Below, piece after piece: positions 26,145 to 33,995 of a stretch of DNA of 64,000 nucleotides. A model generated the notes under the pieces. The model had not been told where the DNA came from, ran no database searches, and saw only the letters and a list, made by a program, of their open reading frames with translations. Location of the stretch: positions 1 through 64,000 of the forward strand of contig NZ_JSZO01000011.1 of assembly GCF_000801955.1 (NCBI RefSeq), in the 5' to 3' direction. The translations under genes were made by a program, and so were the position numbers. Each line of letters starts with the position of its first letter. Positions within the stretch are counted from its first letter, which is position 1. This DNA is from Ralstonia sp. A12. GTDB lineage: Bacteria > Pseudomonadota > Gammaproteobacteria > Burkholderiales > Burkholderiaceae.

Positions 26145-27029
26145 ATGTCTTTACGCGCACTGAGAACGCTCGTCGCCATTGCCCGCCACCGGACGTTTGC
26201 CCGCGCGGGTGAAGCCATCGGGCTGACGCAATCAGCGGTCAGCCTGCAGGTCAAATCGCTGGAGGAGGAGTTCAACGTCCGCTTGTTCGACCGCTCGCGC
26301 CGCGAGCCTTCGCTCACGGAAGCGGGGCGCATCGTGCTCGCGCAGGCCGAACAGATCCTGGCGCTGTATGACCGTATTCCCGATGCGTTGAGCGATGAGA
26401 AATCACTGGTCGGCCGGCTGCGCATCGGCGCCATCCAGACCGCGATGTCCGGGCCCATGCCCAATGCGCTGCTGACCTTGCGGCGCGATCACCCTGGACT
26501 GCGTGTGCACGTGGCGGCTGGCATGTCGGCCGAGCTTGCGCAGCGCGTGGCCGATGGTGAACTGGATGCCGCCATCACCTCGCAGCCCGTGCGGCCGCAC
26601 CCGGCAGAGCTGGTGTGGTCAACGCTCTATGAAGACCGCTTCTGGCTGCTGGCCCCGCCGCAATATGCCAAGCACGACGCGCGTGCGCTGCTGACCGAGC
26701 TGCCGTTCATCCGCTTTGATGCGCAGGCTTGGGCCGGCCGCATGATTGCCGCGGAGCTGCGCCGCCTGGGCGTACGGGTGCGTGAAGAGATGGTGCTCGA
26801 CAACAAGGACACCATCGTGCGCATGGTGGCGAGTGGCCTGGGCGCGGCCGTGGTAGCGCTGTCCGACTCCGTGCTGACGCAACTGCCGCCCATTACACGC
26901 TTGCCGTTCGGCCAGCCGCAGACGCGCCGCGCAGTCGTTCTGCTTGAACATCAGTCGCGCCCAGCACAGTGCTTTACCCAGGCATTGGCCGATGCCGTGG
27001 TCGAATCTGCCATGAGTATTTCTCGTTGA
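26145..27029 (+). CDS. LysR-family regulator
   Basis: Regulator of 294 residues starting MSLRALRTLVAIARHRTFAR. The recognition helix is in LTQSAVSLQVKSLEEEFNVR and the linker ends with SLVGRLRIGAIQTAMSGPMP, entering the effector domain. ATG 26145 begins the conserved fold; a longer frame from 26052 would overlap the preceding LysR gene. It lies upstream of the AEC transporter gene on the same strand (146-bp gap), its most likely target. Its sequence differs clearly from the adjacent LysR, so this is not a recent tandem duplication. Confidence 0.9.
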   Translation: MSLRALRTLVAIARHRTFARAGEAIGLTQSAVSLQVKSLEEEFNVRLFDRSRREPSLTEAGRIVLAQAEQILALYDRIPDALSDEKSLVGRLRIGAIQTAMSGPMPNALLTLRRDHPGLRVHVAAGMSAELAQRVADGELDAAITSQPVRPHPAELVWSTLYEDRFWLLAPPQYAKHDARALLTELPFIRFDAQAWAGRMIAAELRRLGVRVREEMVLDNKDTIVRMVASGLGAAVVALSDSVLTQLPPITRLPFGQPQTRRAVVLLEHQSRPAQCFTQALADAVVESAMSISR

Positions 27030-27041
27030 TCACACGATCAA
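27026..27041. promoter_or_regulatory. Perfect inverted repeat upstream of the AEC transporter gene
   Basis: TTGATC and GATCAA flank ACAC to give a perfect 16-bp inverted repeat that includes the LysR stop codon. It lies 135 bp upstream of the transporter start. Further dyad-like GTGATAGCGTGATGG sequence occurs at about 27066-27080. A LysR operator is the simplest reading; a weak terminator is less likely because no T-run follows. Confidence 0.35.
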
Positions 27042-27175
27042 TCACAATCATTACTGCTGTCACGGCGTGATAGCGTGATGGTGTTCCTGTTTTGATCGAG
27101 CACCGCCATGTTGTCCCGCCTCTTTCCCCTGATCCCTTCCATACCGGGCATGCATTGCCGTGCGGGAGCATCGCG

Positions 27176-28129
27176 ATGACTGCCGCCATCCTGCTGGCGC
27201 TGGCGCCAGTCGCCCTTCTGGTTGCGCTCGGTTATGGGCTCAAGCACACCGGATTCATTGCCGATGCGTTCTGGCCGCAGGCAGAGCGACTTTGCTACTA
27301 CATCCTGCTGCCCGCGCTGTTTACGCACGGATTGGCGAGTGCGCACCTGCAGGCCCTGCCGGTCCTGCCGCTGGCCGGCACGCTGATCGTTGCAACGGTG
27401 GTGGTGGCGGCGGTCTTGGTGCTGACCCGACCCTGGATGCGTGTGGATGGCGCGGCGTTCACGTCGGTGTTTCAAGGCGCGGTGCGTTTCAACAACTACG
27501 TGGGCGTGTCGCTTGCTGCGGGGCTCTTCGGCGCGAAAGGCATTGCGCTGGCTGCCGTGTGCAACGCGGCCATCGTGCCGACCGTCAATCTGCTGTGCGT
27601 GCTGGTGTTTGCGCGTTTCGGTTCGGTGCGGCTGAGCGGCAAGGCCCTCGCGCGCCAGATTGTGACGAACCCGCTGGTGGTGGCGTGTGTGCTGGGCATC
27701 GGTATGCAGATCGCTGGCGTGCAGGTTCCAACGTTGATCGAGCCCGCGGTGCGCTCGCTCGGCGTGGCTTCCATGCCGCTTGGCCTGCTGTGTGTGGGCG
27801 CGGCGCTGAACTTCAGCGGCGTGCGCTCGTGGGCGCAACCGGTGTTCGTGTCGTCGTTCGTCAAGTTTCTGGCCATGCCGGTGTTGACACTGGTGGTGGG
27901 CCATGCCATCGGGCTGACCGATGTGGCGCTGATGGTGGCGCTGCTGTTCCAGGCACTGCCGACAGCATCGTCGTCTTACATCATGGCGCGCCAGCTTGGC
28001 GGCGATGCACCACTCATGGCGGGCATTACCGCCGCGCAGACGGTGCTGGCCGCCGCCGCCATGCCGGCGGTGATGACGCTGCTGGTGGTGACGCGCGGGT
28101 TGCCGCAGGGGTTGATTTCGGCGCTCTAA
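27176..28129 (+). CDS. AEC (auxin efflux carrier) family transporter
   Basis: Inner-membrane transporter of 317 residues with about ten hydrophobic helices in two five-helix halves. The first half has FQGAVRFNNYVGVSLAAGLF and the second PTASSSYIMARQLGGDAPLM, the latter typical of malonate/malate-type AEC carriers. ATG 27176 follows GCGGGAGCATCGCG, a good ribosome-binding site, and begins the first helix; upstream codons have no membrane character. Bacterial members carry dicarboxylates or related small acids. The LysR gene upstream probably controls it. Confidence 0.9.
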   Translation: MTAAILLALAPVALLVALGYGLKHTGFIADAFWPQAERLCYYILLPALFTHGLASAHLQALPVLPLAGTLIVATVVVAAVLVLTRPWMRVDGAAFTSVFQGAVRFNNYVGVSLAAGLFGAKGIALAAVCNAAIVPTVNLLCVLVFARFGSVRLSGKALARQIVTNPLVVACVLGIGMQIAGVQVPTLIEPAVRSLGVASMPLGLLCVGAALNFSGVRSWAQPVFVSSFVKFLAMPVLTLVVGHAIGLTDVALMVALLFQALPTASSSYIMARQLGGDAPLMAGITAAQTVLAAAAMPAVMTLLVVTRGLPQGLISAL

Positions 28130-28214
28130 GTCCGGAGCCAGTCGACTGCCATTGAAGAGGCTGCGCCACGATGTACAGCGCAGCCTCAGCACGCAGACGC
28201 AGATCCGCCGCATC

Positions 28215-29258
28215 TCAAAGCCGTGCCACATCCAGCATTGCCTGTACAAACGCCTTGGGCGCTTCCTGCGGCAGGTTGTGCCCAATGCCGCCGCCGATGT
28301 TGCGGTGCTGGTACTTGCCCGCGAACTTCTTCGCATAGGCCGACGGTTCCGGATGCGGTGCGCCGTTGGCATCGCCTTCCATGGTGATGGTGGGTACCGT
28401 AATGGAGGGCGCAGCGGCCAGGCGCTTTTCCAGCGCGTCGAACTGCGATTCACCCTGGGCCAGCCCCAGGCGCCAGCGGTAGTTGTGGATGACGACGGCC
28501 ACGTGGTCTGGGTTGTCGAACGCGGCGGCGCTGCGGTCGTAGGTGGCGTCGTCAAACTTCCAGGTGGGCGAGGCGAGTTTCCAGATCAGGCGGTTGAAGT
28601 CTTTGCAGTTGGCGGCATAGCCCTGCGCGCCGCGCTCCGTCGTGAAGTAGAACTGGTACCACCAGGCCAACTCCGCAGCCGGTGGCAGCGGCTTGCGGTT
28701 TGCCTCCTGGCTGCCGATCAGGTAGCCGCTTACGGAAACCAGCGTCTTGCACCGTTCCGGCCACAGCGCCGCGATGATGTCCGCGGTGCGTGCCCCCCAG
28801 TCGTAGCCGCCAAAGTGGGCCTGCTTGATCTTGAGCGCATCCATGAACGCGATGATGTCGACCGCCAGCGCCGCCTGCTGCCCGTTGCGCGGCGTATCGG
28901 CCGAGCGGATGCGCGTCGTGCCATAGCCGCGCAGGTACGGCACGAGCACGCGATAGCCGGCGGCTGCCAGTGCCGGCGCCACCTCTGCGTAGCTGTAGAT
29001 GTCATACGGCCAGCCGTGCAGCAGGATCACGGCGGGGCCGTCCTTGGGGCCCAGATCCGCATAGCCAATGTTGAGCACGCCCGCATCAATCTGCTGCAGG
29101 GTGCCGAACGGGTTGGCCTGGCCGCCCAACAGAGCATTTGATGCGGAAGGCGCAGGCTGCGCATGCACAAGCTCGGCCAGCCCGAGATCGAGCACGCCAA
29201 TGCTGGCGATGGTGGTGCCGAGAAGGCGGCGGCGACGGAGGTTGATGGGGTTCGACAT
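28215..29258 (-). CDS. Exported alpha/beta hydrolase with Asp nucleophile, epoxide-hydrolase-like
   Basis: Alpha/beta-hydrolase of 347 residues. The N-terminus NLRRRRLLGTTIASIGV resembles a Tat signal, with a cleavage region near AELVHAQ. The oxyanion motif is LLHGWPYDIYSY, and the nucleophile elbow GGYDWGAR carries aspartate rather than serine, as in epoxide hydrolases and haloalkane dehalogenases. A lid domain follows, and the catalytic histidine is probably in GGGIGHNLPQEAP. It precedes a cupin gene on the same strand. The substrate is unknown; its apparent export makes it unusual for the epoxide-hydrolase group. Confidence 0.85.
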   Translation of the reverse strand: MSNPINLRRRRLLGTTIASIGVLDLGLAELVHAQPAPSASNALLGGQANPFGTLQQIDAGVLNIGYADLGPKDGPAVILLHGWPYDIYSYAEVAPALAAAGYRVLVPYLRGYGTTRIRSADTPRNGQQAALAVDIIAFMDALKIKQAHFGGYDWGARTADIIAALWPERCKTLVSVSGYLIGSQEANRKPLPPAAELAWWYQFYFTTERGAQGYAANCKDFNRLIWKLASPTWKFDDATYDRSAAAFDNPDHVAVVIHNYRWRLGLAQGESQFDALEKRLAAAPSITVPTITMEGDANGAPHPEPSAYAKKFAGKYQHRNIGGGIGHNLPQEAPKAFVQAMLDVARL

Positions 29259-29291
29259 TGGGGACGCTCTCAAGTGGTTGGATGAATACGG

Positions 29292-29690
29292 TTACTGGGC
29301 GAGTTGGACGAGCGGCTCGCCCTTTCTGACAACGTAGGTCGCCAACTCCGATGCCTTGCCGCTGCCGACATTTCTTGCCGAATGCGCCACACCGGCCGGA
29401 ATGAACAGCGATTCACCGGCTTGCAGCGTCACCGGCGGTTGGCCATCCAGGCGGTACTCAAGCGCACCCTTCAACACGTGGGCGATCTCTTCGCCCGGAT
29501 GTGCGTGTTTGGGGGCGAACGCCTTCTCATCAAAGTCAACGCGCACCTGCAGGGTTTCGTAGCCATTCGCGCTCAGGTCGTGGTGAACCAGGTCGGCACG
29601 TTGCACGCCGCCGGCTTGAGCGGATGCGCTATGGGAAACAACGGCGCCTGCGAGCACGAGCAGGGCGGCGGCGATTCGGATCGGTTGCAT
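29292..29690 (-). CDS. Secreted cupin-domain protein
   Basis: Small periplasmic protein of 132 residues. A cleavable signal peptide (about 1-24, ending SHSASAQA) is followed by one cupin barrel. Motif 1 is KHAHPGEEIAHVLKGALEY, with two histidines and a glutamate placed for metal binding; motif 2 is FIPAGVAHSARN. The family ranges from dioxygenases to non-catalytic sensors. ATG 29690 starts the signal sequence after GGAGTTCCC. It lies 33 bp upstream of the exported alpha/beta-hydrolase gene and is probably cotranscribed with it. Confidence 0.88.
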   Translation of the reverse strand: MQPIRIAAALLVLAGAVVSHSASAQAGGVQRADLVHHDLSANGYETLQVRVDFDEKAFAPKHAHPGEEIAHVLKGALEYRLDGQPPVTLQAGESLFIPAGVAHSARNVGSGKASELATYVVRKGEPLVQLAQ

Positions 29691-30031
29691 GGGAACTCCT
29701 GTAATCAAGGATGGATGACGAGGGAGGGTCCAGGAATGGTCCAGCCGACCTCGTTCCCTGCATTGGACGATCGCGGTGTATCCCGCATGTTTCACCGTTC
29801 TGCCGATTTGTATCGCTGTGTACCAACGGACTGCGGTGACCGGGGTTTTGTATGCGTATGTATCTGGCCATGACGGGGGTACACGGTCAGACAAAACGGG
29901 CTGCTTGCTGCTACGTACGGGATACGTCCGTCCGCTTAAATGCATTCCGTGGCCAGACGCTGCACCGATACGAAGCAACGCCGGACCGCGCAATCCCCAA
30001 CGCAGTCTTCACTCTTCTTAGGAGAACGATC
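29691..30031. other. Intergenic region between the cupin and repeat-protein genes
   Basis: This 341-bp stretch separates divergent genes and must hold both promoters. I see no convincing gene, terminator or recognised operator. AGGAGAACGATC at about 30020-30031 is the ribosome-binding site of the rightward gene. Short open frames here lack good starts. Confidence 0.5.
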
Positions 30032-30286
30032 ATGACCCGCAATCTCGCCAAGTCTTTCGCTGTTGTTGCACTCGCCGTTGCCGCTGTTGGTGCGCACGCT
30101 GCCACCGCGTTTGGCAGTGCACGCGACCCGTACACCGAAGGTGCGCGTTCGGTTCAAGAGGCACGCGACGTGTACACCGAAGGCGCTCGCTCGACCGACA
30201 TCTACACGGACGGTGCACGCGCAGCCGATGCCTATACCGACGGCGCACGCAGTGCTGACCCGTACTACGACGGCGCCCACGCCTGA
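30032..30286 (+). CDS. Small exported protein of five 10-residue repeats
   Basis: Protein of 84 residues that I cannot assign to a family. A signal peptide (about 1-24, cleavage near AHA|ATA) is followed by five copies of a ten-residue unit, roughly x-D-x-Y-T-(E/D)-G-A-R-x, at 31-40, 45-54, 55-64, 65-74 and 75-84. Four residues (VQEA) interrupt after the first copy. Mature protein is rich in Asp, Arg, Tyr and Ala. The strong Shine-Dalgarno AGGAGAACGATC precedes ATG 30032. It lies 63 bp upstream of an exported alpha/beta-hydrolase gene, suggesting a shared transcript. A stress-related or surface role is only a guess. Confidence 0.75.
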   Translation: MTRNLAKSFAVVALAVAAVGAHAATAFGSARDPYTEGARSVQEARDVYTEGARSTDIYTDGARAADAYTDGARSADPYYDGAHA

Positions 30287-30349
30287 CGCAGCGCGTGCCC
30301 CGCGACCACCTCATCCTCTGAACACTCGCTTAAAGACTCAGGAATCGAC

Positions 30350-31123
30350 ATGTTGAAACGCAACGCTGTCTCCCTCGCAATGCTCGCGCTCGGCATGGCC
30401 ACCAGTGCGCCCCTCCTGGCTGCAGGTGCCGACCAACCTTCCGTGGTGATCGTGCACGGCGCCTTTGCCGATGGCTCCGATTGGGCCAAGGTCATTCCGC
30501 TGCTGCAGGCCAAGGGCGTGAAAGTGCAGGCCGTGCAGAACGGGCTGAACTCACTGGCCGACGACGTGGCCGCCACACGCCGCGCCATCGGCAATCAGGC
30601 CGGCAAGGTCGTGCTGGTGGGGCATTCGTGGGGTGGTACGGTGATCACCGAAGCCGGCGCAGACGGCAAGGTTGCCGGGCTGGTCTACGTGGCTGCCTTT
30701 GCGCCGGATGCAGGCCAGTCGACAGAAGAGGTTGGCAAGGACTACGCGCCCGCGCCCGGCATCGGCAAACTGGTGGCAGATGCCAACGGTTATCTCTCGC
30801 TACCCGCCGCGGCGCTGGCGAGCGATTTCGCGCAGGACGTGCCAACTGCCCAGGCTCGCGTGATGGCGGCTACGCAGGGGCCCATCAAGGCAACGGCGTT
30901 TGGTGAGCGGACCACGGTGGCCGCATGGCAGAGCAAGCCTTCGTGGTTCATCGTCAGTGAACACGACCGGATGATTCAGCCGGACCTGGAGCGTGCCATG
31001 GCCAAGAAGATCGGCGCCAAGGTGACGAGCCTGCCGACGAGCCACGTGCCGCAGCAGTCGCGGCCGCAGGATGTGGCGAAGGTCATCCTCGATGCCGTGC
31101 ATGCGGTCGAGGCGCGCAACTGA
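30350..31123 (+). CDS. Exported alpha/beta hydrolase with Ser nucleophile
   Basis: Alpha/beta-fold hydrolase of 257 residues. A signal peptide spans about 1-25 (MLALGMATSAPLLAAG). The oxyanion region is VIVHGAFADGSDW and the nucleophile elbow GHSWGGTVI has the catalytic serine. The acid is probably in SEHDRMIQP and the histidine in LPTSHVPQQSRP. It resembles the EstA/methylesterase-like group whose substrate is often unknown. It follows the repeat-protein gene and converges with the desaturase gene (37-bp gap). Confidence 0.88.
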   Translation: MLKRNAVSLAMLALGMATSAPLLAAGADQPSVVIVHGAFADGSDWAKVIPLLQAKGVKVQAVQNGLNSLADDVAATRRAIGNQAGKVVLVGHSWGGTVITEAGADGKVAGLVYVAAFAPDAGQSTEEVGKDYAPAPGIGKLVADANGYLSLPAAALASDFAQDVPTAQARVMAATQGPIKATAFGERTTVAAWQSKPSWFIVSEHDRMIQPDLERAMAKKIGAKVTSLPTSHVPQQSRPQDVAKVILDAVHAVEARN

Positions 31124-31160
31124 GGGGTGTGTGCAGCGCGAGGCGGTGACGGCCGGGGCG

Positions 31161-32261
31161 TCAGCTTGGCCGCTCACCCATTGCACGCAGAAAGGTCTGC
31201 TGTGCAGCGAGGAGTTCCGGATAGGTGAGCGCGCGGTAGTCGAGCGCGTGCGTACGCGCAACTTCCGCCACGCGCGCAGCCAGCGCTGGATAGTGGCGAT
31301 GGCTATAGGTCGGGAACAGGTGGTGCGTCAGGTGCCAGTTCAGGCCACCCAGCCAGTAACCGACCCATGCCGGTTGCGGCTGCCAGTCGCACGCGGTGTG
31401 GAAGGCATGCTCATGCCACGTGTGCGGCACCTGGCCGGATTCGGGCGGCAGATAGAACGCCACATCGGCCCAGTGCGTGCCCAGGATCAATGCCACCAGC
31501 ACGCACGATGCCAGCATCTGCCCGACAAAGTAGCCGAACACCACCCAGCCCCATCCAAGTCCAATCTGATGCGCCACCCAGGCAGGCACGGCCACAGCCG
31601 TCAGCAGATGCAGCGCCTTTGCACACAGGAAGGTTGCCCACCCACGCAGGCCAGGCAGCACGCGGTCTGCCTTGAGGGCCGTGAGGCCGACTCGATCTGA
31701 CCAGTCGTAGATCCAGTTGATATACGGCAGCGACAGCGCGGCAATCAGCGGCCAGTAGCGATGCTGATAACGAAACTGCGGATACCACGGCTGGAACGGC
31801 GTCTGCCGCAAAAAGCGGTTGGCGGCGGTGTCCAGATCGTAGTGTTCGATGTTGGCGTGTGCGTGGTGATAGTGCACGTGGCGCACCGTCCAGTACGCAG
31901 GTTCGATGCCCAGCGGGATGGCCGTGAGCCGGATCATTGCGCTGTCCAGCCACGCCCACGGCGACAGCGCTCGGTGCGCGCCGTCGTGCAGCACGTTCAT
32001 GGCCAGCATCATCGCCAAGAACGGAAACGCGAGATACGCCAGTACGAAGACGATCGGGCCCTTGGCCGTGACCATGGCGGCATACAGCAGTGCCGCACTG
32101 GCTGCGAGGAACAGACCCTTGACGATCAGGCCGAGGTCCGCAAAGCGGTGGTCGCCATTTGCCTGCAGGTAGTCGTGCGCAGCGCGGCGCAGGTCATCCG
32201 CCAGCGTGGATGAACGCGGCGAGGCATACCGGAGCTTAGGGAGCTTACTGAGATTCGGCAT
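31161..32261 (-). CDS. Membrane fatty acid desaturase
   Basis: Integral-membrane di-iron enzyme of about 366 residues, last gene of the seven-gene lipid operon. The histidine boxes are HDGAHR, HVHYHHAHAN and HLTHHLFP, with HRHYP shortly after the last, and at least four hydrophobic helices (for example around 50-95). This matches acyl-lipid desaturases or related hydroxylases. ATG 32261 lies 17 bp inside the end of the sterol-desaturase-family gene, so translation is coupled; an upstream frame to 32333 is less likely. It would need electrons from ferredoxin or cytochrome b5, and no fused b5 domain is present. Confidence 0.92.
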   Translation of the reverse strand: MPNLSKLPKLRYASPRSSTLADDLRRAAHDYLQANGDHRFADLGLIVKGLFLAASAALLYAAMVTAKGPIVFVLAYLAFPFLAMMLAMNVLHDGAHRALSPWAWLDSAMIRLTAIPLGIEPAYWTVRHVHYHHAHANIEHYDLDTAANRFLRQTPFQPWYPQFRYQHRYWPLIAALSLPYINWIYDWSDRVGLTALKADRVLPGLRGWATFLCAKALHLLTAVAVPAWVAHQIGLGWGWVVFGYFVGQMLASCVLVALILGTHWADVAFYLPPESGQVPHTWHEHAFHTACDWQPQPAWVGYWLGGLNWHLTHHLFPTYSHRHYPALAARVAEVARTHALDYRALTYPELLAAQQTFLRAMGERPS

Positions 32262-33375
32262 GTGGTGAAGATTGCAAGTGCGCGCTGGTACGCAGCGCAT
32301 GCCACAGGCCACAGGCGAGACCATGCACGCCAAGCGCGATGGTCAGACCATTGGAGAGCGCATCCCCCGCGCTGCACGCGCCGATCATGAGCGCTGGCAG
32401 GGTCAGCGCCAGCAACGCCCACAGCCAGCGGCCCCAAGCGCACCCATCCGACAGACCACCCAGTGCCACCGTCAACAGCAGGATGAGGGCAAACCACACG
32501 GCCTGCCAATGACCCGGCCAGAAGCCATCGGTGCGCACGTAGTCGATCACCACGCCAAAGAGCAGAACGCCGCCGGTGGCGATCCAGCCAGCGGGGGTTA
32601 CGCGCGTGTCGCGCTGCAGATGCGGTGCGCGCAGGCCGAGCCAGTGCAGTGCCGGCACGATGTTGGCCCAGAACGGGTTGTCACTGTGCGTGGGTTTGTG
32701 CACGCCATAGCGGATCGGCACGTCGGGCAGTGCGCGCTGGTAGGTGCCGAACAGCTTGTCCCACAGGAGCAGCGTGCCGCCGAAGTTGCGGTCGATGTAT
32801 TCCGGGTTGCAGCCGTGGTGCACGCGGTGGTTGGCGGGCGTGACCATGAACTTGTCGAGCACGCCGGAACTGCCCACCAGCCCGCAATGGTTGTAGAACT
32901 GCACGGAGTAGTGCAGGCCCGAGACCGCCACGAACATCTCGGGTGTCACGCCCAGCAGTGCCAGCGGCACAAAGAACGGCAGCGAAGTCAGCGACGACAG
33001 CCACGCATTGCGTACGCCCAGCGACAGGTTGAAGTGCTCCCCCTCGTGATGCACCGCATGGATGGCCCACAGGAAGCCGAACCGGTGGTGCGTACGGTGC
33101 AGCCAGTAGAAGCCCAGGTCCCACGCGACGAAGGCAAAAGCCCAGCCGATGACGGGGTGCCAGCCATCCACCCAATGCAGGCTGGCATTGGCATACAGCC
33201 AGGTGAAGCCAGCCACCTCCAGGCCGCGGCACAGCCACATCAGCACGTGGCCAGAATTCAGGTTGAGGATGACGTCACGCCACGGCAGCGGCTGGCCACG
33301 CCACCATTTGAGCGCAGCCAGCTCCAGCAGCACGCAGCCGAGCATCAGGGCCAGCGGCAGGGCAAATGCATTCAT
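32245..33375 (-). CDS. Sterol desaturase / fatty-acid hydroxylase family protein
   Basis: Integral-membrane enzyme of 376 residues of the FA_hydroxylase superfamily. Histidine motifs are WLHRTHHRFGFLWAIHAVHH, then EGEHFN, and NHRVHHGCNPEYIDRNFGG. Helices precede and follow this core, and the last 90 or so residues form extra hydrophobic segments. Family members hydroxylate or desaturate alkyl chains, sterols or ether lipids. Its ATG (33375) overlaps the PAP2 stop as ATGA. It belongs to the same tightly overlapping operon as the ketosynthase and the acyl desaturase, so its substrate is probably a long-chain lipid made there. Confidence 0.9.
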   Translation of the reverse strand: MNAFALPLALMLGCVLLELAALKWWRGQPLPWRDVILNLNSGHVLMWLCRGLEVAGFTWLYANASLHWVDGWHPVIGWAFAFVAWDLGFYWLHRTHHRFGFLWAIHAVHHEGEHFNLSLGVRNAWLSSLTSLPFFVPLALLGVTPEMFVAVSGLHYSVQFYNHCGLVGSSGVLDKFMVTPANHRVHHGCNPEYIDRNFGGTLLLWDKLFGTYQRALPDVPIRYGVHKPTHSDNPFWANIVPALHWLGLRAPHLQRDTRVTPAGWIATGGVLLFGVVIDYVRTDGFWPGHWQAVWFALILLLTVALGGLSDGCAWGRWLWALLALTLPALMIGACSAGDALSNGLTIALGVHGLACGLWHALRTSAHLQSSPHAESQ

Positions 33376-33995
33376 GTCGATACGGTTTCAATCGAGAGGG
33401 TGGGAGCGGGCCGCGTCAGCCATTGGCGCACGGCCATGCCGCACAGCATGCCCACTGCGACGCCTGCGGACAGGTCGAGTGCCACATGCCGACGCGTCTG
33501 GATGGTCGCGTATAGCACGCCAAGCCCCCACGTCGCCGCCAGCAGCGTGCGGACTGGTTTGCGCGCATTGGCCAGCGCCCAGACAGAGAGCACCGTGAGC
33601 GCGCCATGCAGTGAGGGCAGACAGTTCTGGCTCGAATCCATGGCGATCAGCATGCGTTGCACACTGGCCGGCAGGGACCCGTCCACCAGCGGCGGGTAGT
33701 GCAGTGTGGTCGGCCAGAGCAGGAATACCGCGCCGCTCACCAGCGCGCTCATCTGCATGGCGCGTTCCAGCCAGCGCAGCCGGTGTGCATCGGCCAGCAG
33801 ATACGCCAGCGGAATCAGTGCAAAGAATGACAGGTACAGCCAGATGCCCGACGTGCTGAACGGTATGGCGCGGTCCAGCGCCGTCTCAGGCACCACGGTG
33901 CCCGCGCCTTGCAGAACACCGCACGTGCCGTAGACGAGGCCGACCGAGCACCAGCCCAATGCCATATGCCGCAGGCGCGTAGCGAACGGGCTCAT
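33372..33995 (-). CDS. PAP2-superfamily membrane phosphatase, PAP2_3/IPC-synthase-like
   Basis: Membrane protein of 207 residues with about six helices. It carries the later PAP2 motifs, CLPSLHGALT (H130) and TRRHVALDLSAG (H170, D174). A classic K-x6-R-P first motif is not evident, which is the pattern of the inositol-phosphorylceramide-synthase-like PAP2_3 group. Such proteins dephosphorylate lipid phosphates or transfer phospho-headgroups. Start (33995) and stop (33372) both share ATGA overlaps with neighbours, placing it firmly in the lipid operon between the adenylating enzyme and the sterol-desaturase-family gene. Confidence 0.87.
   Translation of the reverse strand: MSPFATRLRHMALGWCSVGLVYGTCGVLQGAGTVVPETALDRAIPFSTSGIWLYLSFFALIPLAYLLADAHRLRWLERAMQMSALVSGAVFLLWPTTLHYPPLVDGSLPASVQRMLIAMDSSQNCLPSLHGALTVLSVWALANARKPVRTLLAATWGLGVLYATIQTRRHVALDLSAGVAVGMLCGMAVRQWLTRPAPTLSIETVST

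Noticed and set aside
25189-27029. The two adjacent LysR genes as a recent tandem duplication
   Set aside because: Their helix-turn-helix and effector sequences differ clearly, so they are separate paralogues.
28215-29258. The Asp-nucleophile hydrolase as the missing OleB of the lipid operon
   Set aside because: It has a Tat-like signal, lies outside the operon beyond convergent genes and is linked to an exported cupin, so a cytoplasmic OleB role is unlikely.
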